Origin: Nocardioidaceae bacterium SCSIO 66511
Lineage (GTDB): Bacteria; Actinomycetota; Actinomycetes; Propionibacteriales; Nocardioidaceae
Direction of reading: 5' to 3'
DNA length: 64,000 nucleotides
NCBI GenBank assembly: GCA_023100825.1
Contig: CP095846.1
Coordinates: 1,178,001-1,242,000, forward strand
Shown piece after piece: positions 17,938 to 25,357 of the stretch (positions within the stretch are counted from its first letter, which is position 1; each line of letters opens with the position of its first letter). The position numbers and the translations under genes were made by a program. A model generated the notes under the pieces. The model made no database searches, had not been told where the DNA came from, and saw only the letters and a program-made list of their open reading frames with translations.

Positions 17938-19220
17938 CGGATGGACTCCAAGACGAGGTCACCGAGGTCGTCGGCGATACTGCCGAATCCCGTTCGGGCC
18001 CACACGTCGTCACGTTCGTAGTACGGCCGCTCGCGGCGTCCGCTCGCTACGACCAGTACGTCCGGCGTACCTCCGGACTTTTGTCGGCGCGCACATTCGG
18101 CGCATACCGGTACGCGTAGCCGGGCGTCGCCGAACTGCCATCCGACCTCCGCCGTGCTCTCGCCGTGGATCGGGTTGAAGTAGCAGCACCGGTACGCCCC
18201 TGGCGGCTGGGACTCGGTTGCGCGTACGACGTCACGACGTCCGGAGCGCGCGAGCACGAGCGCACCGACGACATCGGCGAGGTCGTCGCTGTCGTGGACG
18301 TGCTCGGCCGCGTCGCGCGCCAGCATCGCCTGCTGCGCGTGCTCGGGATGGGGAAGTTCGGCAGGGGCGCGTGCAAGGTCTTGAGCGAGCTCGGTCAGCT
18401 CGCGTCCGGCCTGGGCGCGTACGTCGTCGATGCTGATCGCGGCGGCTGGTTCTGCCGTCGGCTTCGCGGGTTTGGGATCGACGCGCCGTCGTGGCCACGC
18501 GCTTCTCAGCGTCTGCTGCCCGATGAGCAGGACGAACACCCCGATCGCGGTCGCCGCCATCCAGACGAAACCCGTGCGCGAACCCGGCGCCGGAGTGACG
18601 ACCTCCGTCGTGGAAACGTACGCGTGCGGGAGCTTCGCGAGCTCGTCGACCTCGTCTTCCGACATCGTGGCGTATGTATCGGGATCGGCTTCCGAGCGCG
18701 GGTCGTCGGCCGAACGCAGGGCGATCTCCGCGGCAAGCGGCGGCGAGGGGGCGCGGATCCTATCGCCGTGGAGGTCGGCAAGGCGATCGCTCACGAGACG
18801 GGTGTTGCCCGCCGACATCAGGTATACCGACGTGCTGTCGACGTCGACACCCCAGGCTTCGACCTCGAGCGTTCCGTCGCGAGCCTGCACGACGTAGAGT
18901 CCCGGTCGGTCGAGCCGGTTGTGCAGGACCTGGATCAGCTGCCCCGACGGATCATCGGTCTTCTCCTCGATTTCCTGCGGCGCGTTCACCAGCGCGACAT
19001 ACGTGTCGAATGGCAGATCCGCCGCCAGATCGGAGAGACGCTGCTTCATAGCCGCAGTGTCGCCGGCGCCCATCGTCTCGTGCACGAGGATCGGATCGTC
19101 CTCGAGCGATCGGACCAGGTCGGCGACGGTTTTGGCAGAGTCGTCGGCGCCTGCCGGCGCGGGCACTGCGACACAAGCGATCGCACACAACGCGGCGACT
19201 GCGCGAACCAGCGAACGCAG
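17934..19220 (-). CDS. Paralogous membrane protein 1: signal peptide, sensor-like domain, one helix, Cx5H/CxxC domain
   Basis: About 428 residues, the first gene of the paralogous operon. With a CTG start at 19220 the protein begins RSLVRAVAALCAIACVAVPA, a good signal peptide; the nearest standard start, TTG at 19190, would remove its basic region. The extracytoplasmic domain (about 30-210) is the longest of the family. A helix near 217-240 is followed by WPRRR. The cytoplasmic domain carries CCYFNPIHG near 345, VPVCAECARR near 370 and WARTGFGSIADDL. The start lies 4 nt after the stop of the acyl-CoA carboxylase alpha gene, so the operon probably begins with that enzyme. Function unknown. Confidence 0.8.
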   Translation of the reverse strand: MRSLVRAVAALCAIACVAVPAPAGADDSAKTVADLVRSLEDDPILVHETMGAGDTAAMKQRLSDLAADLPFDTYVALVNAPQEIEEKTDDPSGQLIQVLHNRLDRPGLYVVQARDGTLEVEAWGVDVDSTSVYLMSAGNTRLVSDRLADLHGDRIRAPSPPLAAEIALRSADDPRSEADPDTYATMSEDEVDELAKLPHAYVSTTEVVTPAPGSRTGFVWMAATAIGVFVLLIGQQTLRSAWPRRRVDPKPAKPTAEPAAAISIDDVRAQAGRELTELAQDLARAPAELPHPEHAQQAMLARDAAEHVHDSDDLADVVGALVLARSGRRDVVRATESQPPGAYRCCYFNPIHGESTAEVGWQFGDARLRVPVCAECARRQKSGGTPDVLVVASGRRERPYYERDDVWARTGFGSIADDLGDLVLESIR

Positions 19221-19233
19221 GGCGCTAGTCCTT
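19218..19233 (-). promoter_or_regulatory. Ribosome-binding site and unusual CTG start of the 17934-19220 gene
   Basis: On the minus strand AAGGA (19233-19229) lies 9 nt before CTG (19220-19218); it overlaps the last codons of the carboxylase alpha gene. No ATG, GTG or TTG lies in frame between the upstream stop and the TTG at 19190. The signal-peptide logic and spacing point to CTG. Confidence 0.5.
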
Positions 19234-21000
19234 GATCTCGCAGATCACGCTGCCGGCCGTGACGGATGCACCGGCGTCGGCATCGAGACCGGTGATCGTA
19301 CCGGCCTTGTGCGCGTTCAGCGGCTGCTCCATCTTCATCGCCTCCAGGACGACCACGAGCTCGCCTTCGGCGACCTGCTGACCTTCCTCCACGGCGACCT
19401 TAACGATCGTGCCTTGCATAGGTGACGTGAGCGCGTCACCGCTGGCCGCGGCGCCGGCCTTGCGTGCACCACTGCGCTTGGGCTTCTTGGCGGCACCGCC
19501 ACCCGACGCAACCGAACCGAGCCCTCCGGGGAGCACGACCTCGAGCCGCCTGCCGCCGACCTCGACGGTGACCCTCTCCCGCTCTTCGGGCTCGCCGGTG
19601 GCGGGTGCTCCGTCGTACGGCGGGATCTGGTTGTCGAACTCGCTCTCGATCCAGCTGGTGTAGACACCGAACGATGAGTCGTCGCCGATGTACGCGGGGT
19701 CATCGACGACGGTGCGGTGGAACGGTACGACGGTCGGCATGCCGTCGACGACGAACTCGTCGAGCGCTCTGCGAGACCGGGCCAGGGCCTCTTCACGGCT
19801 CCGGCCCGTCACGATCAGCTTGGCCACCAGGGAGTCGAACGAACCGGGTACCGTCTCGCCCGCGACATAGCCGGCGTCGACGCGTACGCCCGGGCCCGAC
19901 GGCGGCTGCCACGCGGTGAGGGTGCCCGGCGCGGGCAGGAAGCCGCGGCCGGCGTCCTCGGCGTTGATCCGGTACTCGATCGAGTGTCCGACGATCGCCG
20001 GGTCCTCGTATCCGAGCTCTTCGCCGGCAGCGACGCGGAACATCTCCCGCACCAGGTCGAGGCCGGTCACCTCTTCGCTGACCGGATGCTCCACCTGCAG
20101 ACGGGTGTTGACCTCGAGGAACGAGATCGTGCCGTCCTGGCCGACCAGGAACTCGCACGTACCTGCACCGACGTACCCCGCCTCGCGCAGAATCGCCTTA
20201 CTCGACTCGTAGAGCGTGCTCAGCTGCTCGTCGGTGAGGAACGGTGCAGGTGCCTCCTCGACGAGCTTCTGATGCCGACGCTGCAGGGAGCAGTCACGCG
20301 TCGAGACCACGACCACGTTGCCGTGCTTATCGGCGAGGCATTGGGTCTCGACGTGGCGAGGACGGTCGAGGTAGCGCTCGACGAAGCACTCCCCGCGTCC
20401 GAAGGCCGACACCGCCTCGCGTACGGCCGACTCGTACAGGTCGGCGACCTCCTCGCGCTTACGGGCGACCTTCAAGCCGCGACCACCGCCCCCGAACGCT
20501 GCCTTGATGGCGATCGGGAGACCGTGCTCATCGGCGAACGCCACGACCTCGTCGGCGTCGTTCACCGGATCCTTGGTGCCGGGTACGAGCGGTGCACCGA
20601 CCTTCTGGGCGATGTGGCGGGCCTGCACCTTGTCGCCGAGTGCGGTGATGGCCTCGGGCGGCGGGCCGATCCAGGTCAGCCCGGCGTCGCCCACGGCCTG
20701 GGCGAAGTCGGCGTTCTCGGCCAGGAAGCCGTAGCCGGGGTGCACACTGTCGGCGCCGCTGCGCTGTGCGATCGCGACGATCTTCTCGATCGACAGGTAC
20801 GAGTCTCCTGGCGTAGCGCCGTCGAGGGAGTACGCCTCATCGGCCATCCGTACGAACAGCGCATCGCGGTCGGGCTCGGCGTACACCGCGACGCTGGCGA
20901 TGCCGGCGTCCTTGCATGCACGGATGACGCGCACTGCGATCTCACCGCGATTCGCGACCAGGACCTTGGTCAGCGGGCGATCACCTTGGTGCTTGCTCAC
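19225..21000 (-). CDS. Acyl-CoA carboxylase alpha subunit (biotin carboxylase + biotin carrier)
   Basis: A 591-residue fusion of biotin carboxylase (about 10-460) and biotin carrier domain (about 520-591), the AccA3/PccA type used by actinobacterial acetyl- and propionyl-CoA carboxylases. Visible motifs are ANRGEIAVR, the ATP-grasp loop [26 protein letters not shown], and the biotinylated lysine in [10 protein letters not shown] Lys/Ala-rich linker ([12 protein letters not shown]) joins the domains. The GTG at 21000 has GGAG 7 nt upstream; a TAGACT box at 21040-21045 is the likely -10. Its carboxyltransferase partner is most likely the AccD/AccE pair at 35697-37707. The four paralogous membrane-protein genes follow without a gap, an unexpected operon arrangement. 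Confidence 0.95.
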   Translation of the reverse strand: MSKHQGDRPLTKVLVANRGEIAVRVIRACKDAGIASVAVYAEPDRDALFVRMADEAYSLDGATPGDSYLSIEKIVAIAQRSGADSVHPGYGFLAENADFAQAVGDAGLTWIGPPPEAITALGDKVQARHIAQKVGAPLVPGTKDPVNDADEVVAFADEHGLPIAIKAAFGGGGRGLKVARKREEVADLYESAVREAVSAFGRGECFVERYLDRPRHVETQCLADKHGNVVVVSTRDCSLQRRHQKLVEEAPAPFLTDEQLSTLYESSKAILREAGYVGAGTCEFLVGQDGTISFLEVNTRLQVEHPVSEEVTGLDLVREMFRVAAGEELGYEDPAIVGHSIEYRINAEDAGRGFLPAPGTLTAWQPPSGPGVRVDAGYVAGETVPGSFDSLVAKLIVTGRSREEALARSRRALDEFVVDGMPTVVPFHRTVVDDPAYIGDDSSFGVYTSWIESEFDNQIPPYDGAPATGEPEERERVTVEVGGRRLEVVLPGGLGSVASGGGAAKKPKRSGARKAGAAASGDALTSPMQGTIVKVAVEEGQQVAEGELVVVLEAMKMEQPLNAHKAGTITGLDADAGASVTAGSVICEIKD

Positions 21001-21109
21001 GACGCGACTCCATATCGATTCGACAAAGGCGGCCAGCCGAGTCTAAGGCCCTTTCGTCGCGCCGGGATGTGAGCCTGCTCTCGCCACCAAGGAGCCGGGT
21101 ACGGCCGCG

Positions 21110-22432
21110 TCAACTCGCCGGAATCACCGATGGCGCGATGTTCTGGTTGCGACGGAACACGTTGCCGGGGTCGTACATGTCCTTGACCGCGACGAGTCGC
21201 TCGAGCTGTGCCGAGGAGTACGCGCGTCGCAGGGCGCTGTCGTCGTCCTCGCTGAGCGCGTTGACATAGGCGCCGCTTGCGTACGGTTCGAGCGATGCGG
21301 CGAACGCCCGAGCAGCGGCGATCTGCTGCTCGTCCTCGGCGGGGTCGGTCCACCGGGCGGAGGTGACCAGTTCGAACGCCGTGTCGCGGTGGCCGAATGC
21401 CGTCGCTTCGGCAGGTACGTCACCGATCGCACCGCCGTACGCCTGGATCGACGCGGAGGCGCAGAACCCGTCGGCACCTGCGGCGTCGAGAAGCGCATCG
21501 AGTGCGTCGTCGCTCAGCTCGCGGAAGTAGTGGCCTTTCCAATAGCGGCGTAGTGCGTGGCCGCCGACCGAGTCGTCACGGGCCTGCAGCTCGAGGTACG
21601 TCTGGTGCTCGATCCGCTCGGCGCTCGGTGCGCCGAGCGTCCGCAGGTCTGACGCCAGCCGTTCGCCCGTTGCCGGGTCGCCGACCCAGACGTACCCGAC
21701 GCAGATCGTCTCAGGAGAGATCGCGACCTTGAAGGTCGCCGCCCGTGGCGCTTTCGCGCTCAGATCGCGCCAACCGCGCAGCGCGTTACGTGCTTGTGCG
21801 AGGGGGAAGTCCAGCTCAACGCTCAGCGCTCGAGTGCCGATCTCGTGCAGGTCGAACTCGAAGTCGGTCACGACGCCGAAGTTGCCGCCTCCACCGCGCA
21901 GCGCCCAGAACAGATCGGGATGGTTGTCGGCGTTTGCCGCGACCACGTCGCCCGTTGCCGTCACGACCTCGAACTCGCGCACGTTGTCGCAGGCGAGCCC
22001 GTACGTACGAGCGAGCCAACCCATCCCGCCGCCCAGGGTGAGTCCGCCGACCCCGGTGTGCGAGACGTTGCCGGCTGTTGTCGCGAGTCCGTACGGCTGG
22101 GTCGCCCGGTCGAGCGCGCCGAGCAGCGCGCCTCCGCGTACTCGCGCGATCCGGCGCTCCGGGTCGACGCGTACGTCAGCGAGCGAAGTCAGGTCGATCA
22201 CCAGACCTCCATCGGGGATGGCATGTCCGACGATGCCGTGTCCGCCGCAGCGGATGCCGATCTCGAGGTCGTTCTCCTGCGCGGTTCGTACCGCATGGGC
22301 CACGTCGCGCACGCTGGCGCATTGGACGATGACCGCCGGCCGGTTGTCGACCATCGCGTTCCAGATCGCGCGCGCGTTGTCGTACTCGTCATCGCCTGGT
22401 CGCAGCATGCCGCCGTCGAGACCCTTCAACAT
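21110..22432 (-). CDS. FAD-linked oxidoreductase, berberine-bridge-enzyme-like
   Basis: A 440-residue oxidase with an N-terminal FAD_binding_4 domain (about 30-200) and a C-terminal BBE segment ending in MYDPGNVFRRNQNIAP. H65 in RCGGHG is the expected covalent FAD histidine. The position that carries the second, cysteine, flavin link in bicovalent members (CPTVGVGG) reads VSHTGVGG here, so attachment should be through histidine only. GWLARTYGLACDN and LFWALRGGGGNFGVV are further family motifs. The substrate cannot be deduced; relatives oxidise sugars, alkaloids and polyketides. The ATG at 22432 has AGGAGG upstream. It is divergent from the iron-regulated lipoprotein gene and stands alone. Confidence 0.88.
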   Translation of the reverse strand: MLKGLDGGMLRPGDDEYDNARAIWNAMVDNRPAVIVQCASVRDVAHAVRTAQENDLEIGIRCGGHGIVGHAIPDGGLVIDLTSLADVRVDPERRIARVRGGALLGALDRATQPYGLATTAGNVSHTGVGGLTLGGGMGWLARTYGLACDNVREFEVVTATGDVVAANADNHPDLFWALRGGGGNFGVVTDFEFDLHEIGTRALSVELDFPLAQARNALRGWRDLSAKAPRAATFKVAISPETICVGYVWVGDPATGERLASDLRTLGAPSAERIEHQTYLELQARDDSVGGHALRRYWKGHYFRELSDDALDALLDAAGADGFCASASIQAYGGAIGDVPAEATAFGHRDTAFELVTSARWTDPAEDEQQIAAARAFAASLEPYASGAYVNALSEDDDSALRRAYSSAQLERLVAVKDMYDPGNVFRRNQNIAPSVIPAS

Positions 22433-22449
22433 CGTTCCTCCTATTAACC

Positions 22450-22464
22450 GTTCTGTATCAGAAC
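22450..22464. promoter_or_regulatory. Dyad GTTCTG-TAT-CAGAAC upstream of the FAD oxidoreductase
   Basis: A perfect 6-3-6 palindrome 18 nt before the oxidoreductase start, where a repressor would block its promoter or mRNA start. No matching regulator gene is adjacent. Confidence 0.4.
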
Positions 22465-22559
22465 TGTAATGGCGGGGGCTCGGCCATGCCTACTGTTCGG
22501 CGTAGTGCCAAGTCGAACTGGCGGGGCGTGTGCGCACGACTCGCGTACCGCCACCTAGT

Positions 22560-22578
22560 ATTGGGCAGGCTTACCTAA
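22560..22578 (+). promoter_or_regulatory. Candidate DtxR/IdeR iron box
   Basis: ATTGGGCAGGCTTACCTAA matches 14 of 19 positions of the DtxR/IdeR consensus TTAGGTTAGGCTAACCTAA, with a near-perfect right half. It lies 17 nt before the ATG of a siderophore-binding lipoprotein gene, the expected target class, so repression by iron is likely. Confidence 0.65.
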
Positions 22579-22595
22579 CTAACGAGAGTTGGCTG

Positions 22596-23627
22596 ATGTC
22601 TGCGACCACCCGTCTGCGCCGTGCGGCGCTCATCGCCGGTCTGGCCGGCGCCCTTCTGCTCACCGCATGCGGGGGCTCCGATGACTCCGAGGACTCGGCG
22701 TCGGGCTCCGCAGACTCCGGCGCGTTCCCGATCACCATCGAGCACGCGCTCGGCACCACCACGATCGAGGAGAAGCCGACCCGCGTCGTCACCTGGGGCT
22801 TCGGCAGTACGGATGCCGCACTGGCCCTCGGCGTCGTACCGGTGGCGATCCCGCAACAGACCTATGGGGGCGACTCTGACGGCGTACTGCCGTGGATCAA
22901 GGAGAAGCTCGCGGACATGGGGGAGGACACGCCGACGATGCTCACCAACCAGCAGGGTTCGGACGAGGTCCCGTTCGAGGAGATCGCCGCTGCTGACCCG
23001 GACATCATCCTGGCCAACTACTCGGGCCTCACCCAGCAGGACTACGACACGCTCAGCGACCTCGCGCCGACCGTTGCGTACCCGGATGAGCCGTGGGCGA
23101 CACCGTGGCGTGAGGTGGTGCGTACGGTCGGCAAGGCGCTGGGGATGGAATCGAAGGCCGATGAGGTGATCGCCGATGCCGATGAAGTCGTCGCGAAAAA
23201 GGCGGCGGAGCATCCCGAGCTGAAGGGCAAGACCATCGCGGCGGTCTGGGACACCGGCGACGCGTTCTACGTCTACAAGCAGGCCGACCCGCGAGTGGAG
23301 TTCCTCACCGACCTCGGCCTCGAGAGCGCGCCGAGCGTCGACGAGCTCAGCACCGACGAGTCGACGTTCTACTACACCCTGAGCTTCGAGGAGCTGGACA
23401 AGCTGACGAGCGACATCCTCCTTTCGTACGCGGACTCCGAGCAGTCTGCCCAGGCATTCCTCGACGCTCCGTACGCACAAGGGATGGACCAGGTGACCAA
23501 GGGCCACGTCGCCTCGATGGTGGGGCCGGAACCGGTCGCCGCGGTCTCACCACCGACGGTGCTGTCGCTCACGTGGGGCATCGACGACTACCTCGTGCAG
23601 CTCTCCAAGGCAGCCAAGAGTCAGTAA
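22596..23627 (+). CDS. Iron-siderophore ABC transporter substrate-binding lipoprotein
   Basis: A 343-residue lipoprotein of the FecB/FhuD (type III) binding-protein fold that delivers ferric siderophores to an ABC importer. The signal peptide ends in the lipobox LLTAC, with C25 as the lipid-modified residue. Two lobes (roughly residues 50-180 and 205-343) are joined by a long helix (SKADEVIADADEVVAKKAAEHPELKGK region). TRVVTWGFGSTDAALALGV is the typical first strand-helix of the family. The ATG at 22596 is chosen because it starts the signal peptide and lies just downstream of an iron box. No permease or ATPase gene is nearby, so it must use components encoded elsewhere. Confidence 0.9.
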   Translation: MSATTRLRRAALIAGLAGALLLTACGGSDDSEDSASGSADSGAFPITIEHALGTTTIEEKPTRVVTWGFGSTDAALALGVVPVAIPQQTYGGDSDGVLPWIKEKLADMGEDTPTMLTNQQGSDEVPFEEIAAADPDIILANYSGLTQQDYDTLSDLAPTVAYPDEPWATPWREVVRTVGKALGMESKADEVIADADEVVAKKAAEHPELKGKTIAAVWDTGDAFYVYKQADPRVEFLTDLGLESAPSVDELSTDESTFYYTLSFEELDKLTSDILLSYADSEQSAQAFLDAPYAQGMDQVTKGHVASMVGPEPVAAVSPPTVLSLTWGIDDYLVQLSKAAKSQ

Positions 23628-23643
23628 CGCACCACCGTCGCAC

Positions 23644-23649
23644 TAGGGT
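23644..23649 (+). promoter_or_regulatory. Candidate -10 box of the HTH/kinase operon
   Basis: TAGGGT, 8 nt before the ATG at 23658, again with no ribosome-binding site. Confidence 0.5.
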
Positions 23650-23657
23650 GTGTTGCC

Positions 23658-24128
23658 ATGACCGCGGAGAATGCGGAGTCCAACCGCCGCGCACAAGCCG
23701 AGATGTACGGCGAACCTCTCGGCGACCTGATCGGCCGCTGCGCCACGACGCTCGGGCTGACCCAGGCGAGGGTCGCCAAGCTGCTGGGCATCTCCGCGCC
23801 CATGCTCTCCCAGCTGATCAACGCCCACCGGATCAAGATCGGCAATCCGACCGCCGTGCACCGGCTGCAGGCGATGTACGTACTGGCGCAGCGAGTTGCG
23901 GCCGGTGAGCTCGCCGCCGCCGATGCGGTGCGCGAGCTGGAGTCCGATCGCTCCGTCGAGGGCGTCGTCACCCAGACGTCGAGCGTCACCGATGCCGGCG
24001 CAGCTATCCGTTCGGTTTTCCGTGCAGCCGGAACCAGCGACGAGTTCGCTTCGGCGGCGGCGGTCCTGCGGCCGACGCATCCGGCCATCGCCTCGCTGCT
24101 CGATACGTACGGCGGCTCGCATGGGTGA
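23658..24128 (+). CDS. HTH DNA-binding protein paired with a protein kinase
   Basis: A 156-residue protein with an XRE-like helix-turn-helix near residues 28-62 (LGLTQARVAKLLGISAPMLSQLINAHR). The rest is helical and Ala-rich, without a recognised domain. The last 8 nt overlap the start of a Ser/Thr kinase gene, so the two are translated together. The kinase may phosphorylate this protein, which would make the pair a signal-to-transcription unit; that is inference from gene order. A leaderless-type -10 box supports the ATG. Confidence 0.82.
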   Translation: MTAENAESNRRAQAEMYGEPLGDLIGRCATTLGLTQARVAKLLGISAPMLSQLINAHRIKIGNPTAVHRLQAMYVLAQRVAAGELAAADAVRELESDRSVEGVVTQTSSVTDAGAAIRSVFRAAGTSDEFASAAAVLRPTHPAIASLLDTYGGSHG

Positions 24129-25230
24129 GGTGTTCGCCGGTCGCTACGAGTTCGTGGAGCCGATCGGGCACGGCGGCATGGGAACGGTCTGGATCGTGTG
24201 GGACATCCGCGACCGGACCCACCGCGCGGCAAAGCTTCTGCGCCAGGCCGACGCGGGTTCGCTGATCCGCTTCGTACGTGAGCAGTCGGTGCGTATCGAC
24301 CACGATCATCTCGTCACCCCACGCGGCTGGTCCGGCGAGGACGACCGCGTGCTGTTCACCATGGACCTCGTACGCGGGGGCTCGGTGCACACGTTGCTCG
24401 GTGATCACGGTGCGCTGCCCTCGGCCTGGGCCGCGACGTTGTTCGACCAGCTGTTGTTGGCGCTTGACGCAGTACACGGTGCCGGGCTCGTTCACCGCGA
24501 CATCAAGCCCGCGAACCTGCTTCTGGAGCCGACCGGCAGATCGCATCCGCAGCTCCGGCTCGGCGACTTCGGGGTTGCCGTCGCGTTGAACGAGCCGAGG
24601 CTCACCCAGGCCGCGACGGTCCTGGGCACGCCGGGCTATCGGGCTCCGGAGCAGATGGCCGGAGCAGATCCGCATCCCGCGCAGGACATCTGGGCCGCCG
24701 GGGTCGTGCTCGCCGAGATGCTGAGCGGTCGTCGGCCGCCCGTCGACGCCGAGGCCGTCCCGCGTACGCCGCCGGCCGGGGTCGACCCGACCTTGTGGAA
24801 GCTCGCGTGCGTACTGGCCGATCCCGATCCGCAGCGGCGTCCTCCGTCGGCGGCAGAGGTACGCGGCGTACTCGCGACAACGGGGTTCGTCGCAGCCGAC
24901 GGAGTTGCTCCGGATGCCGCCGATGCCGACATCGAGGTACTCGAGCACATCGAGGTGCCGGCCGAGAACCGTTCCGGGCCGACGCCCGACGCACTGCCAG
25001 TACGGGAGGGGGCCGGGTCAGTGCGATCGACTCCGGACCTCGTCGGGTCGAGTCAGTCGCCCGTGCCGCCGCGGCCCGAGGCACAGGCTGCGCGGCCAGA
25101 GACGGCGTCGAGTGCGCCGGCGGATGAGGCCGAAGCCGAATCGGGTTCCAAGGCGGCGATGCTGGGTTGGTTGGCGATTCTGGTCGGAGTCGCCCTGGTC
25201 GTCGCGGCCGGCTGGATCGTCATCCGCTGA
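24121..25230 (+). CDS. Membrane-anchored Ser/Thr protein kinase (Hanks type)
   Basis: A 369-residue kinase. The glycine loop is GHGGMGTVW (17-25), the ATP lysine is K38 in RAAKLL, the catalytic loop is HRDIKPANLLL (D127), the Mg loop is DFG (149-151), and GTPGYRAPEQMAG is the activation/APE segment, so all catalytic residues are present. After the kinase domain (about 265) comes a Pro/Ala/Glu-rich linker and a single C-terminal helix (about 346-369) with almost nothing outside. It therefore has no extracellular sensor such as PASTA repeats and must sense from within or through a partner. The ATG overlaps the HTH gene by 8 nt. Its stop codon forms part of a repeated intergenic element. Confidence 0.92.
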   Translation: MGEVFAGRYEFVEPIGHGGMGTVWIVWDIRDRTHRAAKLLRQADAGSLIRFVREQSVRIDHDHLVTPRGWSGEDDRVLFTMDLVRGGSVHTLLGDHGALPSAWAATLFDQLLLALDAVHGAGLVHRDIKPANLLLEPTGRSHPQLRLGDFGVAVALNEPRLTQAATVLGTPGYRAPEQMAGADPHPAQDIWAAGVVLAEMLSGRRPPVDAEAVPRTPPAGVDPTLWKLACVLADPDPQRRPPSAAEVRGVLATTGFVAADGVAPDAADADIEVLEHIEVPAENRSGPTPDALPVREGAGSVRSTPDLVGSSQSPVPPRPEAQAARPETASSAPADEAEAESGSKAAMLGWLAILVGVALVVAAGWIVIR

Positions 25231-25357
25231 CCCGCGACAACCTCCACGCCGAGACGCGAGAACCATCACGCCGAGACGCGGGTTCCGATGAGCGGAACCC
25301 GCGTCTCGGCAGGGCATTACTCACGTGTCAGCGGGGTGTGACTCACGTGTCAGCGGG
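25225..25357. repeat. Compound palindromic element between convergent kinase and VWA genes, with terminator hairpin
   Basis: The perfect 17-bp stem formed by 25270-25286 and 25294-25310 (loop 7 nt) is a strong bidirectional terminator candidate. It is flanked by a direct repeat of CGCCGAGACGCG (25247-25258, 25269-25280) and by two copies of ACTCACGTGTCAGCGGG (25319-25335, 25341-25357). Both flanking genes end inside the element: the kinase as CGCTGACCCGCGAC and the VWA gene as CGCTGACACGTGAG on the other strand. Confidence 0.7.
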
